Shown: positions 17,155 through 25,164 of the stretch, piece by piece
Layout: each line of letters begins with the position of its first letter
Numbering within the stretch: the first letter of the stretch is position 1
Assembly (NCBI RefSeq): GCF_003569785.1
Contig: NZ_KZ984000.1
Span: 17,863 to 81,862 of the forward strand
From: Leucobacter sp. wl10
Lineage (GTDB): Bacteria > Actinomycetota > Actinomycetes > Actinomycetales > Microbacteriaceae
DNA length: 64,000 nucleotides
Direction: 5' to 3'
The notes under the pieces: model-generated
Database searches by the model: none
What the model was told of the DNA's origin: nothing
What the model saw: the letters and a program-made list of their open reading frames with translations, nothing else
Position numbers and translations under genes: made by a program

Positions 17155-18045
17155 ATGGAGACCCGACGCCTGGAGGCCTTCGTCGCGCTGGTCGACGCGG
17201 GTGGATTTCGGCAGGCCGCGGAGGAGCTCTTCATCACGCAGCCCGCGCTCTCGCAGCAGATCGCGCGGCTGGAGAAGGACGTGGGGCTCCAACTGATCGA
17301 TCGCACCACGCGGCCGATCACGACGACGGAGGCGGGACGCGAGTTCTACTTCCGATGCCGCAGCGTGCTCGACGCGATGCGGGAGATTTCGCAACTACTC
17401 GAAGACGCCAAGGAGGCGCAGTTCGGCCGCGTGCGCATCGGCGTGGTGCCGGCGATGCTTTTCGCGTCGCCGGCCCGCGCGATCCGCTCCTTCCAATCGC
17501 GTTTCCCCGAAGCCGAGGTGAGCGTGCGGAGCATCGCGACCAGCAGGCTCATCGAGGAACTCGAGCAGGGCAGCGTCGACGTCGCCGTGCTGCTCACCCG
17601 CCCCGACCTGAAAGAGGTGTCGGTCGTCGATCTCTTCAGCGAGGACTACATGGTCTGCCTGCCGAGCGGCCACCCGCTCGAGGCATTCGAGGAGGTGAGC
17701 TTTGCTCAATTGCGCGAGGAGCGCCTCATCCAGGGGCTGCGCGCCGCGAACCCGATGGGCTTCGACTCGGTCGTCTCCGCGTGTATGAACGCCGGATTCT
17801 CGCCGAACAGCGTGAGCGCCTTCGGCTCGTACCTCGACCACGCGGGGCTCGTCTCCGCGGGTATGGGCGTCTCGTTCGCGCCGGAGTCGTTCGCGCATCT
17901 GCAGCCGAACGGCGTCGTCTACCGCAAGCTCGTGAAGCCGCGCGCGAGCATGACGGCCACGGTCTCGTGGTATCCGCGCCGCCTCGACTCCGTCGGCCGC
18001 GCCTTCGTCGACCACTGCATCGCCGAGTGCACGACGGGCGGGTAA
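17155..18045 (+). CDS. LysR family transcriptional regulator
   Basis: This 296-residue protein opens with a canonical LysR winged HTH (RRLEAFVALVDAGGFRQAAEELFITQPALSQQIARLE). A two-lobed effector domain follows from about residue 90. It is encoded 2 bp after the ATPase, in the same transcript, which is unusual for LysR genes (normally divergent) and implies autoregulated co-expression with the transporter. Its likely target is the AT-rich region before 12082, and possibly the amidase gene at 18192. Confidence 0.92.
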   Translation: METRRLEAFVALVDAGGFRQAAEELFITQPALSQQIARLEKDVGLQLIDRTTRPITTTEAGREFYFRCRSVLDAMREISQLLEDAKEAQFGRVRIGVVPAMLFASPARAIRSFQSRFPEAEVSVRSIATSRLIEELEQGSVDVAVLLTRPDLKEVSVVDLFSEDYMVCLPSGHPLEAFEEVSFAQLREERLIQGLRAANPMGFDSVVSACMNAGFSPNSVSAFGSYLDHAGLVSAGMGVSFAPESFAHLQPNGVVYRKLVKPRASMTATVSWYPRRLDSVGRAFVDHCIAECTTGG

Positions 18046-18191
18046 CGAGCACCCGGCCACGTGATCCTGCCCCACCCACACCGCTCTGCATGCTCGCGAA
18101 CCCCGCGGAGCAGGGCCGAGCCAAGCCGAAAACGGCACGCGAATGCCACGAGACCCCTCAACCCTCACGAGACCACCCCGGAAGGACCCCC

Positions 18192-18983
18192 ATGAAACTC
18201 TCCATCTGCCAGATCGTCTCGACGGAAGACGTTGCGGCGAACCTCGCCGAGATCGGCCGCGTCGCCGAGATCGCGGCGGCCGACGGCGCCGACCTCGCGG
18301 TGTTCCCCGAGTTCGCGATGATCGGCGTCACCGCGCTCACCCCGGAGGTGCTCGTTCAGGCACAGCCGCTCGACGGACCGTTCGTGACCGGGCTCGCACA
18401 GATCGCCGAGCGCGTCGGCATCGTGATCGTCGCCGGCGTTCTCGAGGAGATTCCGGGCGAGGCCCGCGCGTACAACTCGCTTGTCGTGCTGACTCCTGAG
18501 AGCGGGCTCGTCGCGGTATATCACAAGGCTCACCTGTACGACGCCTTCGGCTTCAAGGAGTCCGATAGCATCCGCCCCGGCTCGCTCGACGGCGCGATCA
18601 CCTTCGACGTCGCCGGGGTGAAGGTCGGCGTGCTCACCTGCTACGACCTGCGCTTCCCCGAGGCCGCGCGGCAGCACGCCGACGTCGGCGTCGACGTGCT
18701 CGTCTATCCGGCCGCGTGGGTGCCCGGTCCGCGCAAGGAAGACCACTGGCAGACGCTCGCCCGCGCCCGCGCGATCGAGAACACGTTCTACGTCGCCGCG
18801 GTCACGCAGGGCCCGTCACTCGGCACCGGCGGCAGCCTCATCGTCGACCCCATGGGCATCGTGCTCGGAGAGATCGGCGAGCGCAGCGGGGTCACCACGG
18901 CCGCGATCCTCCCCGGGCGCATCTCCGAGGTGCGTCAGACCAACCCGTCCCTCGCCAATCGCCGGTTCACCATCGCCGCCTGA
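18192..18983 (+). CDS. Carbon-nitrogen hydrolase, Nit/omega-amidase-like (paralogue 3 of 3)
   Basis: This 263-residue amidase has catalytic Glu40 (VFPEFAM), Lys112 (YHKAHLYD) and Cys150 (LTCYDLRFPE). It is closest in pattern to paralogue 1: both have HLYDAFG.+ESD, AWxxGPxKExHW and NPSLANRRFT. The start ATG at 18192 has GGAAGGA upstream; the frame extends far upstream through the LysR gene but only as a shadow. It follows the LysR gene by 146 bp and is probably functionally linked to the peptide-type importer and the aldolase that follows. Confidence 0.9.
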   Translation: MKLSICQIVSTEDVAANLAEIGRVAEIAAADGADLAVFPEFAMIGVTALTPEVLVQAQPLDGPFVTGLAQIAERVGIVIVAGVLEEIPGEARAYNSLVVLTPESGLVAVYHKAHLYDAFGFKESDSIRPGSLDGAITFDVAGVKVGVLTCYDLRFPEAARQHADVGVDVLVYPAAWVPGPRKEDHWQTLARARAIENTFYVAAVTQGPSLGTGGSLIVDPMGIVLGEIGERSGVTTAAILPGRISEVRQTNPSLANRRFTIAA

Positions 18984-19038
18984 TCTCCCGCGCGCTGACC
19001 GGCGCGCATCGACCTCGTCCAGAAAGGAACCCACACAT

Positions 19039-19785
19039 ATGTCCGGACAACTCAAGCAGGGCGCCTGGCTCTCCGACTCGAGCGTCGCGATCGGCGAGAT
19101 CGTCGCGAGCCTCGGCTACGACTTCGTCGTCCTCGACATCGAGCACGGAGCCTTCGACCTGTCGATCCTCGAGCGCTTCGTCCCCGTGCTCAAGGGACTC
19201 GGCCTCGAGGTGCTCTCGAAAGTGCTCGTGCCCGAGCGGGGCGCGATCCAGCAGGCCCTCGACTTCGGGTCCGACGGCGTCATCATCCCCCACATCGAGG
19301 GGCTCGAGCATGCGAAGAAGGTCACCGACTTCGCGAAGTTCCCACCGCTCGGCACCCGCAGCCTCGCGGGCGGGCGTACGATGAACTACGGCGGCTACGA
19401 CGACGACTGGGTGGCGGCGCAGGATCGCGACATCAAGGTATTCCCGATGGTGGAGGACCCGGGGGCCCTGCGCGACATTGAAGCGATCGCCGCCCTGCCG
19501 ACCGTTGATGGCATCTTCATCGGTCCCGGCGACCTTTCGCTCATGCGCGGCCGTGGTGTCTACCGCCAGACCGAGGCCGACTTCGACGACTTCCGCAAGG
19601 TCATCGCCGCGGTGCGGGCGAACAACAAACCGTGGGTGCTGCCCGCGTGGACCACGGTCGAGAAGGAGTTCGCCGTCGCCGAGCGCGCCGACTACGTGCT
19701 GCTCACGATGCAGCACGCCGCGATCGTCGAGGGCTACGGCAGCGCGCGCACGCTGATGGACGGGCTGGTCGCGGCAGCGAAATAG
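19039..19785 (+). CDS. HpcH/HpaI aldolase family protein
   Basis: This 248-residue protein is a class II pyruvate-dependent aldolase barrel (HpaI/citrate lyase family). DFVVLDIEHGAFDLS carries the conserved acid and His. A Gly/Pro-rich FGSDGVIIPHIEGLEHAKK segment follows, then metal-ligand Glu in FPMVEDPGAL and Asp in GIFIGPGDLSL. Such enzymes cleave 4-hydroxy-2-oxo acids to pyruvate or a related ketoacid plus aldehyde. Its position after an amidase suggests breakdown of an oxo-acid released by deamidation. AGAAAGGAACC precedes the ATG at 19039. Confidence 0.88.
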   Translation: MSGQLKQGAWLSDSSVAIGEIVASLGYDFVVLDIEHGAFDLSILERFVPVLKGLGLEVLSKVLVPERGAIQQALDFGSDGVIIPHIEGLEHAKKVTDFAKFPPLGTRSLAGGRTMNYGGYDDDWVAAQDRDIKVFPMVEDPGALRDIEAIAALPTVDGIFIGPGDLSLMRGRGVYRQTEADFDDFRKVIAAVRANNKPWVLPAWTTVEKEFAVAERADYVLLTMQHAAIVEGYGSARTLMDGLVAAAK

Positions 19786-19804
19786 CGGTTGTTCTTTGCC
19801 GACA

Positions 19805-19829
19805 GGCGGGCGCTCAGCCGGTGCCCGCC
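19805..19829 (+). terminator. GC-rich hairpin after the aldolase gene
   Basis: GGCGGGC (19805-19811) and GCCCGCC (19823-19829) pair with an 11-nt loop, followed by GCTCGGTTT. The short T run is weak. It may attenuate, not end, transcription into the RidA-like gene 60 bp downstream. Confidence 0.4.
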
Positions 19830-19889
19830 CGCTCGGTTTCAGCGCGGCCGCCGGTCGCGCCTCACGGTATTGTTGAACGGAGGATCCGC

Positions 19890-20327
19890 ATGACCGCTGC
19901 ACCCGCACCCCGCCCAGGCATCCGCCGGTACTCGCCGGACGGCATCGCCCCGCCCGTCGGCGCCTACTCGCACCTCGCTGCGGTGTCGGGCCCGGCCGAG
20001 TGGGTGTTCATCTCGGGGCAGGTGGGGGCGGACCGCGACGGCGTCGTCCCCGACGACGTCGCCGCGCAGACGCGCAACGCCCTCCGCAACATCGAGGCGC
20101 TCATCACCGCGGCGGGCGGCACGCCGCAGTCGATCGTACGGTGCATGACCTTCCTCGTCGGCGCCGAGCACATGCCCGAGTACGCGGCGGCCCGCAACGC
20201 GATCTTCGCGGAATGGTTCCCCGCGGGCGACCTCCCGGGCCACTCGCTCGCGATCGTCGCCGGTCTCGCGCGGCCCCAGCTGCTGGTCGAGATCGAGGGC
20301 TGGATCGCGCTGCCGGCTCGGGGCTAA
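19890..20327 (+). CDS. RidA/YjgF family protein without the canonical active-site Arg
   Basis: This is a 145-residue Rid-family protein. WVFISGQVGADRDGVVPDDVAAQTRNALRNIEA and IVRCMTFLVGAEHMPEYAAARNAIF give the chorismate-mutase-like fold. In enamine/imine deaminases of the RidA subgroup a conserved Arg lies in PARS/PARA; here the segment is PGHSLAIV, with His in its place. It may therefore belong to one of the Rid subfamilies that lack deaminase activity, or act on another substrate. GGAGG lies 6 bases before the ATG at 19890. It sits between a catabolic cluster and a convergent amine oxidase. Confidence 0.88.
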   Translation: MTAAPAPRPGIRRYSPDGIAPPVGAYSHLAAVSGPAEWVFISGQVGADRDGVVPDDVAAQTRNALRNIEALITAAGGTPQSIVRCMTFLVGAEHMPEYAAARNAIFAEWFPAGDLPGHSLAIVAGLARPQLLVEIEGWIALPARG

Positions 20328-20340
20328 GCGTCCCGGCCGC

Positions 20341-21513
20341 CTAGTGACCGCCGCCGGTGTACGGGCCGAGCTCCGCGAGCGCCCTCATGCGCTCGGGGAG
20401 CGCGAAGCGCGGATCCGCCGTGGTCCCCTCGCCCGCGACCAACTGCGCCGCCCACTCGCCCAGCTGCGGCGAGAACTTGAAGCCGTGGCCGGAGAGACCC
20501 GCGATCGTGACGACGCGGCCGCTCGCGCTGCGGTCGACCACCGGCAGGCGGTCGGGCGTGTACGCGCAGTGGTGCACGCTCTGGCGCACGGGCTCCGGGT
20601 TGACGCCCTCGAAGAGCTCGGCGGCGCGCTGGCCGATCTTGATGAGCTCCTCGCGGGTGTGCGAGGCCGGCACGTCGGCCGGGTCGCGGTACACCGGCCA
20701 CTCGGGGTTCGTGCAGGCCTTGAACGCGTAGCCGTCGAAGCTGGGGGCGCCGAAGAAGTGCACGGATCCGACGTCGCGCAGGAACGCGGGGAACCTCTCG
20801 GGCGCGAACGCCGCGGGGTCGCGGGGCATGAACCAGGTGAGGCCGAGCACCTGCAGGCGCAGCAGGTCGTTCAGCTCGGGGGAGAGCCTGGTCGACCAGG
20901 ATCCCGAGGCCACCACAGCGGTGTCGGCCAGCCAGGCGCCCTGCGTCGTGCGCACGACGACGCCGTTCGGGCGCTCCTCGATGTCGAGCACCGGCGTGTT
21001 GAAGAAGAGCCTCGCGCCGTTCGCCTCGGCGAGGTCGAGCGCGCTCATCACGGCGACCTCGGGGCGCAGACCGCCGCCGTGCTCGTCGAGCAGGGCCACG
21101 TCGCCGTCGTTGATCCGGTGCTGCGGGTACTCCTTGCGCAGTTCCTCGGTGCTGAGCAGGCGGTGGGGGATGCCGAACTCGCGCACCGTGCCGATGGCGG
21201 TCTCGAGATCCGGGAAGCCCTCGGGCGCGATGCTCAGACAGCCGACCTCGGCGTAGATGTCGCGACCCGACTCCCGCTCCAGCTGGCGCCACAGATCGCG
21301 CGAGCGCTGGATCATGCGCACGTAGGTGCCGCCCTCGTGCACCGCAGTGCGGAACACGCGCGATTCGCCGGCGTACGATCCGTGCGAGTGCACGCGACCG
21401 TACTGCTCGATGCCGACCACGTCGAGGCCCTCGCGCCTGCTCAGCTGCCACAGGGCCATCGACCCCACGGTTCCGGCGCCGATGACGACGACGTCGGTCT
21501 TCTGCAGGTCCAT
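20341..21513 (-). CDS. FAD-dependent amine oxidase, N-methyl-L-tryptophan/sarcosine oxidase type
   Basis: This 390-residue flavoprotein of the DAO superfamily has an N-terminal dinucleotide fold (VVVIGAGTVGSMALWQL). SYAGESRVFRTAVHEG and the FAD-contact motif GLSGHGFKFSPQLGE are typical of monomeric sarcosine and N-methyltryptophan oxidases. HCAYTPDRLPVVD holds the Cys that covalently binds FAD in MSOX/MTOX. It would oxidise a secondary amine to imine, producing peroxide. It is the second gene of the operon behind the cyclodeaminase-like protein, 44 bp downstream, and is preceded by AGAGGATCGA. The substrate is inferred only to the class level. Confidence 0.9.
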   Translation of the reverse strand: MDLQKTDVVVIGAGTVGSMALWQLSRREGLDVVGIEQYGRVHSHGSYAGESRVFRTAVHEGGTYVRMIQRSRDLWRQLERESGRDIYAEVGCLSIAPEGFPDLETAIGTVREFGIPHRLLSTEELRKEYPQHRINDGDVALLDEHGGGLRPEVAVMSALDLAEANGARLFFNTPVLDIEERPNGVVVRTTQGAWLADTAVVASGSWSTRLSPELNDLLRLQVLGLTWFMPRDPAAFAPERFPAFLRDVGSVHFFGAPSFDGYAFKACTNPEWPVYRDPADVPASHTREELIKIGQRAAELFEGVNPEPVRQSVHHCAYTPDRLPVVDRSASGRVVTIAGLSGHGFKFSPQLGEWAAQLVAGEGTTADPRFALPERMRALAELGPYTGGGH

Positions 21514-21557
21514 TCGATCCTCTTCTCTCGTCTTCCCGCGGTCTCGATGGTGCGGGA

Positions 21558-22688
21558 TCAGGCCAGGGCCGGCTCGTCCCAGAGCTTGAGCCTCGTGCCG
21601 ATACCGTCGCTCACGGCGTTGCGGTACACCTTCGTCGCCCAGGCGACGTCCTCGACGGGCATGCCGCCGACCGAGTAGACGAAGATCTCGTCATCGTTCT
21701 GCCGGCCTGGGGCGAGGCCCTGGATGATCTCGCCGACGTCCTCGAACTGCTCGGGCCGCATGCGTCCGTCGTGCACGCGATCGACGAGGTGCATGCCCCA
21801 GATGCCCACGGTCTCGTGCGCGGGGGCGGGGATCTCCTCGGCCCACGCCTGGTAGATCTTGCGGGCGTCGGCGACGTGGCGGGAGCGCAGCACGAGGCTC
21901 TCCTCGACGGCGAGGTGCGCCGAGCAGCAGATGAAGGCGCCGGGCTTCACCCACTCGTCGGCCACGTAGGGGTAGTGCTCGGAGCCGGAGGGGCTCGGCA
22001 CGGCGATGCTGACGATGTCGGCGCCGCGCACCGCCGCCTCCATGTCGGAGACCTGCGCGATCGTGGTGAGCTGGGGGAACCGCTCCTTCGCCCAGGCGAT
22101 GAACGCGTCGATGCCGGCCTGGCCGCGCCCGGAGACCTTGACCGTGTCGATGCCGGGGCGCACGGCCATGAACGACTCGAGCGAGGTGCGGTTCATGGGT
22201 CCCGGGCCGACGATGCCGACGACCCTCGCGTCCTCGCGGGCGAGGTAGCGGGCCCCGACTCCCGGGATGGCTCCGGTGCGGTAGGCGCTGAGCAGGTTGG
22301 CGCTCATGATGGCGAGGGGCGCGCCGGTGTCCTTGTCGCTGAGGGTGAACATGAGGATCGAGCGGGGCAGGCCGCGCCGCTTGTTCTCCACGTTGGATCC
22401 GTACCACTTGCAGCCGGCCATCTGGTAGTCGCCGCCGAGGTAGGCGGGCATGGCCATGAAGCGGCGATCCGGGCCGTCGACGGGCATGCCGGGGAAGGTC
22501 TCCTCCGCGGGGAAGAAGATCTGCGCGCCGTGCGAGTTGTTCTCGCTGCCGGCCATGCGGTAGTCGCCCTTCGAGAAGAGCGCGAGCATGTCGCTCATCG
22601 TGTTGACGCAGTCGGCCATGTCGGTGACGCCGGCGCGGATCATGTCGGGCTCGTTGAGGTAGAGGAATTCGATCGTGGTGTCCGGCAC
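21558..22688 (-). CDS. Ornithine cyclodeaminase/mu-crystallin family protein (resembles tyramine oxidase subunit B)
   Basis: This 376-residue protein has an N-terminal half typical of the family (MPAYLGGDYQMAGCKWYGSN). A Rossmann domain follows, with RVVGIVGPGPMNRTSLESF and DIVSIAVPSPSGS. These proteins are NAD(P)-dependent cyclodeaminases, ketimine reductases or imine-processing partners. The length and the long insert around SENNSHGAQIFFPAEETFPGMP recall proteins annotated as tyramine oxidase subunit B. The GTG start at 22688 sits downstream of AAGGGACACC. Co-transcription with the FAD oxidase suggests handling of the imine it makes. Confidence 0.85.
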   Translation of the reverse strand: MPDTTIEFLYLNEPDMIRAGVTDMADCVNTMSDMLALFSKGDYRMAGSENNSHGAQIFFPAEETFPGMPVDGPDRRFMAMPAYLGGDYQMAGCKWYGSNVENKRRGLPRSILMFTLSDKDTGAPLAIMSANLLSAYRTGAIPGVGARYLAREDARVVGIVGPGPMNRTSLESFMAVRPGIDTVKVSGRGQAGIDAFIAWAKERFPQLTTIAQVSDMEAAVRGADIVSIAVPSPSGSEHYPYVADEWVKPGAFICCSAHLAVEESLVLRSRHVADARKIYQAWAEEIPAPAHETVGIWGMHLVDRVHDGRMRPEQFEDVGEIIQGLAPGRQNDDEIFVYSVGGMPVEDVAWATKVYRNAVSDGIGTRLKLWDEPALA

Positions 22689-22763
22689 GGCGGTGTCCCT
22701 TCGTCCTTGCCCCGAGCGGTTCCGCTCTGCAGAGGGGTCGAGTCTTGTTCGCTCGGTAGCGCA

Positions 22764-22792
22764 AGCCTAAAACTATCCATATGGATAGTCAA
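22764..22792 (-). promoter_or_regulatory. Promoter with perfect 18-bp palindromic operator
   Basis: On the minus strand TTGACT (22787-22792) and TAGGCT (22764-22769) are 17 bp apart, 75 bp before the cyclodeaminase-like gene. The spacer contains the perfect palindrome ACTATCCATATGGATAGT (22772-22789), conspicuously AT-rich in this genome. A repressor there would block RNA polymerase. The TetR-type gene at 22971-23507 is the likely source. Confidence 0.75.
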
Positions 22793-22970
22793 GGGGGGTT
22801 CAGAATCGGGCGGCGTTCCGCCTCCGCACCCTCGAGCGTACGCCTCCTGTGCGAGTACGCGCCCTGCGAACGGTTTCCGGTGCACACCCGCGCCGACGAC
22901 GTGCGCTCGCGCGACGAACCACGGACGAAGGACGCCGATCGGGATCGGTTACCCGGCGGGCGGGCGGTGC

Positions 22971-23507
22971 CTAGCGCGCCGCGGCCTCGATGAGCGCGCG
23001 GATGCGCCTCAGCGCCGGCGCGACGTCCTCGGGCAGCACGAGCTGCTTGAACACGATCCCGTCGAGGGCGAACCAGATCAGCTCGGCCAGCTCGGCGTCG
23101 TCGACGCCGAGTCGGCGCAGCTGGCGCCCGATCGCCTCGCGATAGGCGCGGTAGTGCTGTTCGGCGAGCGGTTGAAGTTCGGGGCGCCGGCGCGACTCGA
23201 GCAGCAGCTCGTACTGGAACGACTGGAGGCCCGCCTCGCGAACGGCGAGCGACTCGATGCCCGCCGCGAACTCGGCGGCCGTGAGCGCGCTGCTGAGCAT
23301 GTTCGAGCCCTGCAGGCTCTCGTCGATCGCGAACTCCATGGCCTCCGCGATGAGCTGATCCCGCGACCCGAAGTGGTGGCGCACCAGCCCGTGCGAGACG
23401 CCGGCTTCAGAGGCGACGGCGCGGTAGGTGAGCGCGCGCAGGCCGCCGGCGGCCACGACGACGATGGTGGCGCGCAGCAGCGCCGTGCGGCTGGAGACGT
23501 GGTTCAT
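22971..23507 (-). CDS. TetR family regulator (BetI-like)
   Basis: This 178-residue regulator has an N-terminal HTH (LTYRAVASEAGVSHGLVRHHFGSRDQLI, about residues 23-50) and a helical C-terminal domain. The start is the ATG at 23507; an in-frame extension to 23588 has no support. It lies upstream of the amine-oxidation operon on the same strand, separated by a 282-bp region whose only notable element is the palindromic promoter at 22764-22792. It is thus the natural candidate to sense an amine or its product and bind that palindrome. Confidence 0.9.
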   Translation of the reverse strand: MNHVSSRTALLRATIVVVAAGGLRALTYRAVASEAGVSHGLVRHHFGSRDQLIAEAMEFAIDESLQGSNMLSSALTAAEFAAGIESLAVREAGLQSFQYELLLESRRRPELQPLAEQHYRAYREAIGRQLRRLGVDDAELAELIWFALDGIVFKQLVLPEDVAPALRRIRALIEAAAR

Positions 23508-23595
23508 GCCTTCGAGCGTAGCGAGTGCCGCCCGCCCGCACCGCCGTGTCCGATTTCCGCGTGCGCGGGAGGCCCGCGCACGGAACAATGGATCC

Positions 23596-25164
23596 GTGAC
23601 CGGCCAGATCCCGACCCTCGACTTCGACGCGTGCTATCGCGCGGCGTCGGGCCGCGACGCCCGATGGGACGGCCGGGTGTATCTGGGGGTGACGAGCACG
23701 GGCATCTACTGCCGCCCGTCCTGCCCGGCGCGCAAGCCCCGGCCGGAGAACTGCCGCTTCTTCCCGAGCGCGGCGGCCTGCGTCGCGGCGGGGTTCCGGG
23801 CCTGCAAGCGCTGCCGCCCCGACGCGCTGCCCGGCACGCGCGACTGGGACGTGCGCGGCGACCTCGTCGCCCGTGCCGTGCGCCGCATCAGGGACGGCGC
23901 CGTCGACGCGGTCGGCGTGGCGGGGCTCGCGGCCGAGCTCGCGGTGAGCGAGCGCCACCTGCGCCGCATGATGATCGAGGAGATCGGGGCAGGCCCGCTG
24001 CAGCTCGCCCGCACGCGCCGGGCGCACGCGGCGCGTGCGCTGATCGAGCAGACGGACCTGCCGCTCATCGACGTCGCCTTCGCGGCGGGCTTCGGGAGCG
24101 TGCGGCAGTTCGGCGACACGATGCGCGAGGAGTTCGGGATCGCGCCCTCGAGCGTGCCGCGCCGACGCGCAGGCGCGGCGGCACCCGATTCGGATGCCGG
24201 CGGCCCGGCCTCGGACGAGCGGCCGGCACTCGCGCTGCGCCTGCGCACCCGGGCGCCGTTCGACGCGGCGGCGATCCGGACCCACCTCGAGGCGCACGCC
24301 GTGGCCGGGCGCGATGTCGTCGAGACCGGCGGCGCGACCGCGCACGCCGTCGACGTGCCCGGCGGCACGGCGGTCGCTCGTCTCGACTGGCCCGAGGTGC
24401 CGTCGGTCGCGGCCCAGCTGCGCGGCGGTGCCTCGACGCTGGGGATTCCGCTCACGCTGACGCTGCCGCGGCTCTCGGACGCGATGCCCGCTATTCAGGT
24501 CGTGCGCCGCCTGCTCGACCTCGACGCCGACCCCGTGCAGGTCGGCGACGCTCTCGCGGTCGATCCGCTGCTCGCCGGGCTGCTCTCCCGCAGGCCCGGT
24601 CTGCGGCTCCCGGCCGCCCGGCAACCGGGGGAGTTCGCGCTCGGCACCGTGCTCGGGCAGCAGGTCTCGATCGCCGCCGCGCGCACCCTGCAGGCTCGGC
24701 TCGCGGCGGCGTTCGCCTCACCAGCCGCTCCCGCCGTGCCCGGATTCCTGGCCGCGCCGGATCCCGGGCTCGTCGCGGCGTGCGGCGCCGATGAGCTGCG
24801 GGAACGGCTCGGCCTCACGCGCGCACGCGCCGAGACGCTGCGGTCGCTCGCGGCGGCGCTCGACTCCGGGCTCGACCTCGGCCCCGGAGCGGAGCGGGCC
24901 CGCGCGCGAGCCGAGCTGCTCGCGATGCGGGGGATCGGCCCCTGGAGCACCGAGATCATCGCGCTGCGAGCGCTCGGCGATCCCGACGCGTACCCCGCCG
25001 GCGACCTGATCCTGCGCCGCGCCCTCGGGGCGGGCACCGCCCGGGAGGCCGAGCGCCTCGCCGAGACCTGGCGGCCCTTCCGCGGCTACGCCGCCCAGCA
25101 CCTGTGGGCCGACTTCCTCGAGGCGGTCGCGCCCGGCCCCGCCCGACGAAAGGAACCGACATGA
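23596..25164 (+). CDS. alkA: Bifunctional Ada-like regulator / AlkA DNA-3-methyladenine glycosylase
   Basis: The 522 residues contain three parts. The Ada N-terminal zinc domain spans about 1-75; its four-Cys site is visible in YCRPSCPA and CKRCRPD, where the first Cys accepts methyl from phosphotriesters. An AraC-type HTH spans about 85-185 (LAVSERHLRRMM, FAAGFGSVRQFGDTM). The AlkA N-terminal and HhH-GPD glycosylase domains span about 200-515 (GTVLGQQVSIAAARTL; LLAMRGIGPWSTEIIALRAL). The protein senses alkylation, activates transcription and excises alkylated bases. The GTG at 23596 is six bases after AACAAT, a likely leaderless start. Its TGA overlaps the next ATG. Confidence 0.93.
   Translation: MTGQIPTLDFDACYRAASGRDARWDGRVYLGVTSTGIYCRPSCPARKPRPENCRFFPSAAACVAAGFRACKRCRPDALPGTRDWDVRGDLVARAVRRIRDGAVDAVGVAGLAAELAVSERHLRRMMIEEIGAGPLQLARTRRAHAARALIEQTDLPLIDVAFAAGFGSVRQFGDTMREEFGIAPSSVPRRRAGAAAPDSDAGGPASDERPALALRLRTRAPFDAAAIRTHLEAHAVAGRDVVETGGATAHAVDVPGGTAVARLDWPEVPSVAAQLRGGASTLGIPLTLTLPRLSDAMPAIQVVRRLLDLDADPVQVGDALAVDPLLAGLLSRRPGLRLPAARQPGEFALGTVLGQQVSIAAARTLQARLAAAFASPAAPAVPGFLAAPDPGLVAACGADELRERLGLTRARAETLRSLAAALDSGLDLGPGAERARARAELLAMRGIGPWSTEIIALRALGDPDAYPAGDLILRRALGAGTAREAERLAETWRPFRGYAAQHLWADFLEAVAPGPARRKEPT

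Noticed and set aside
21771-24794. 1007-residue plus-strand open frame
   Set aside because: It runs across the cyclodeaminase, TetR and ada-alkA genes on other frames, with low-complexity composition; a shadow frame.
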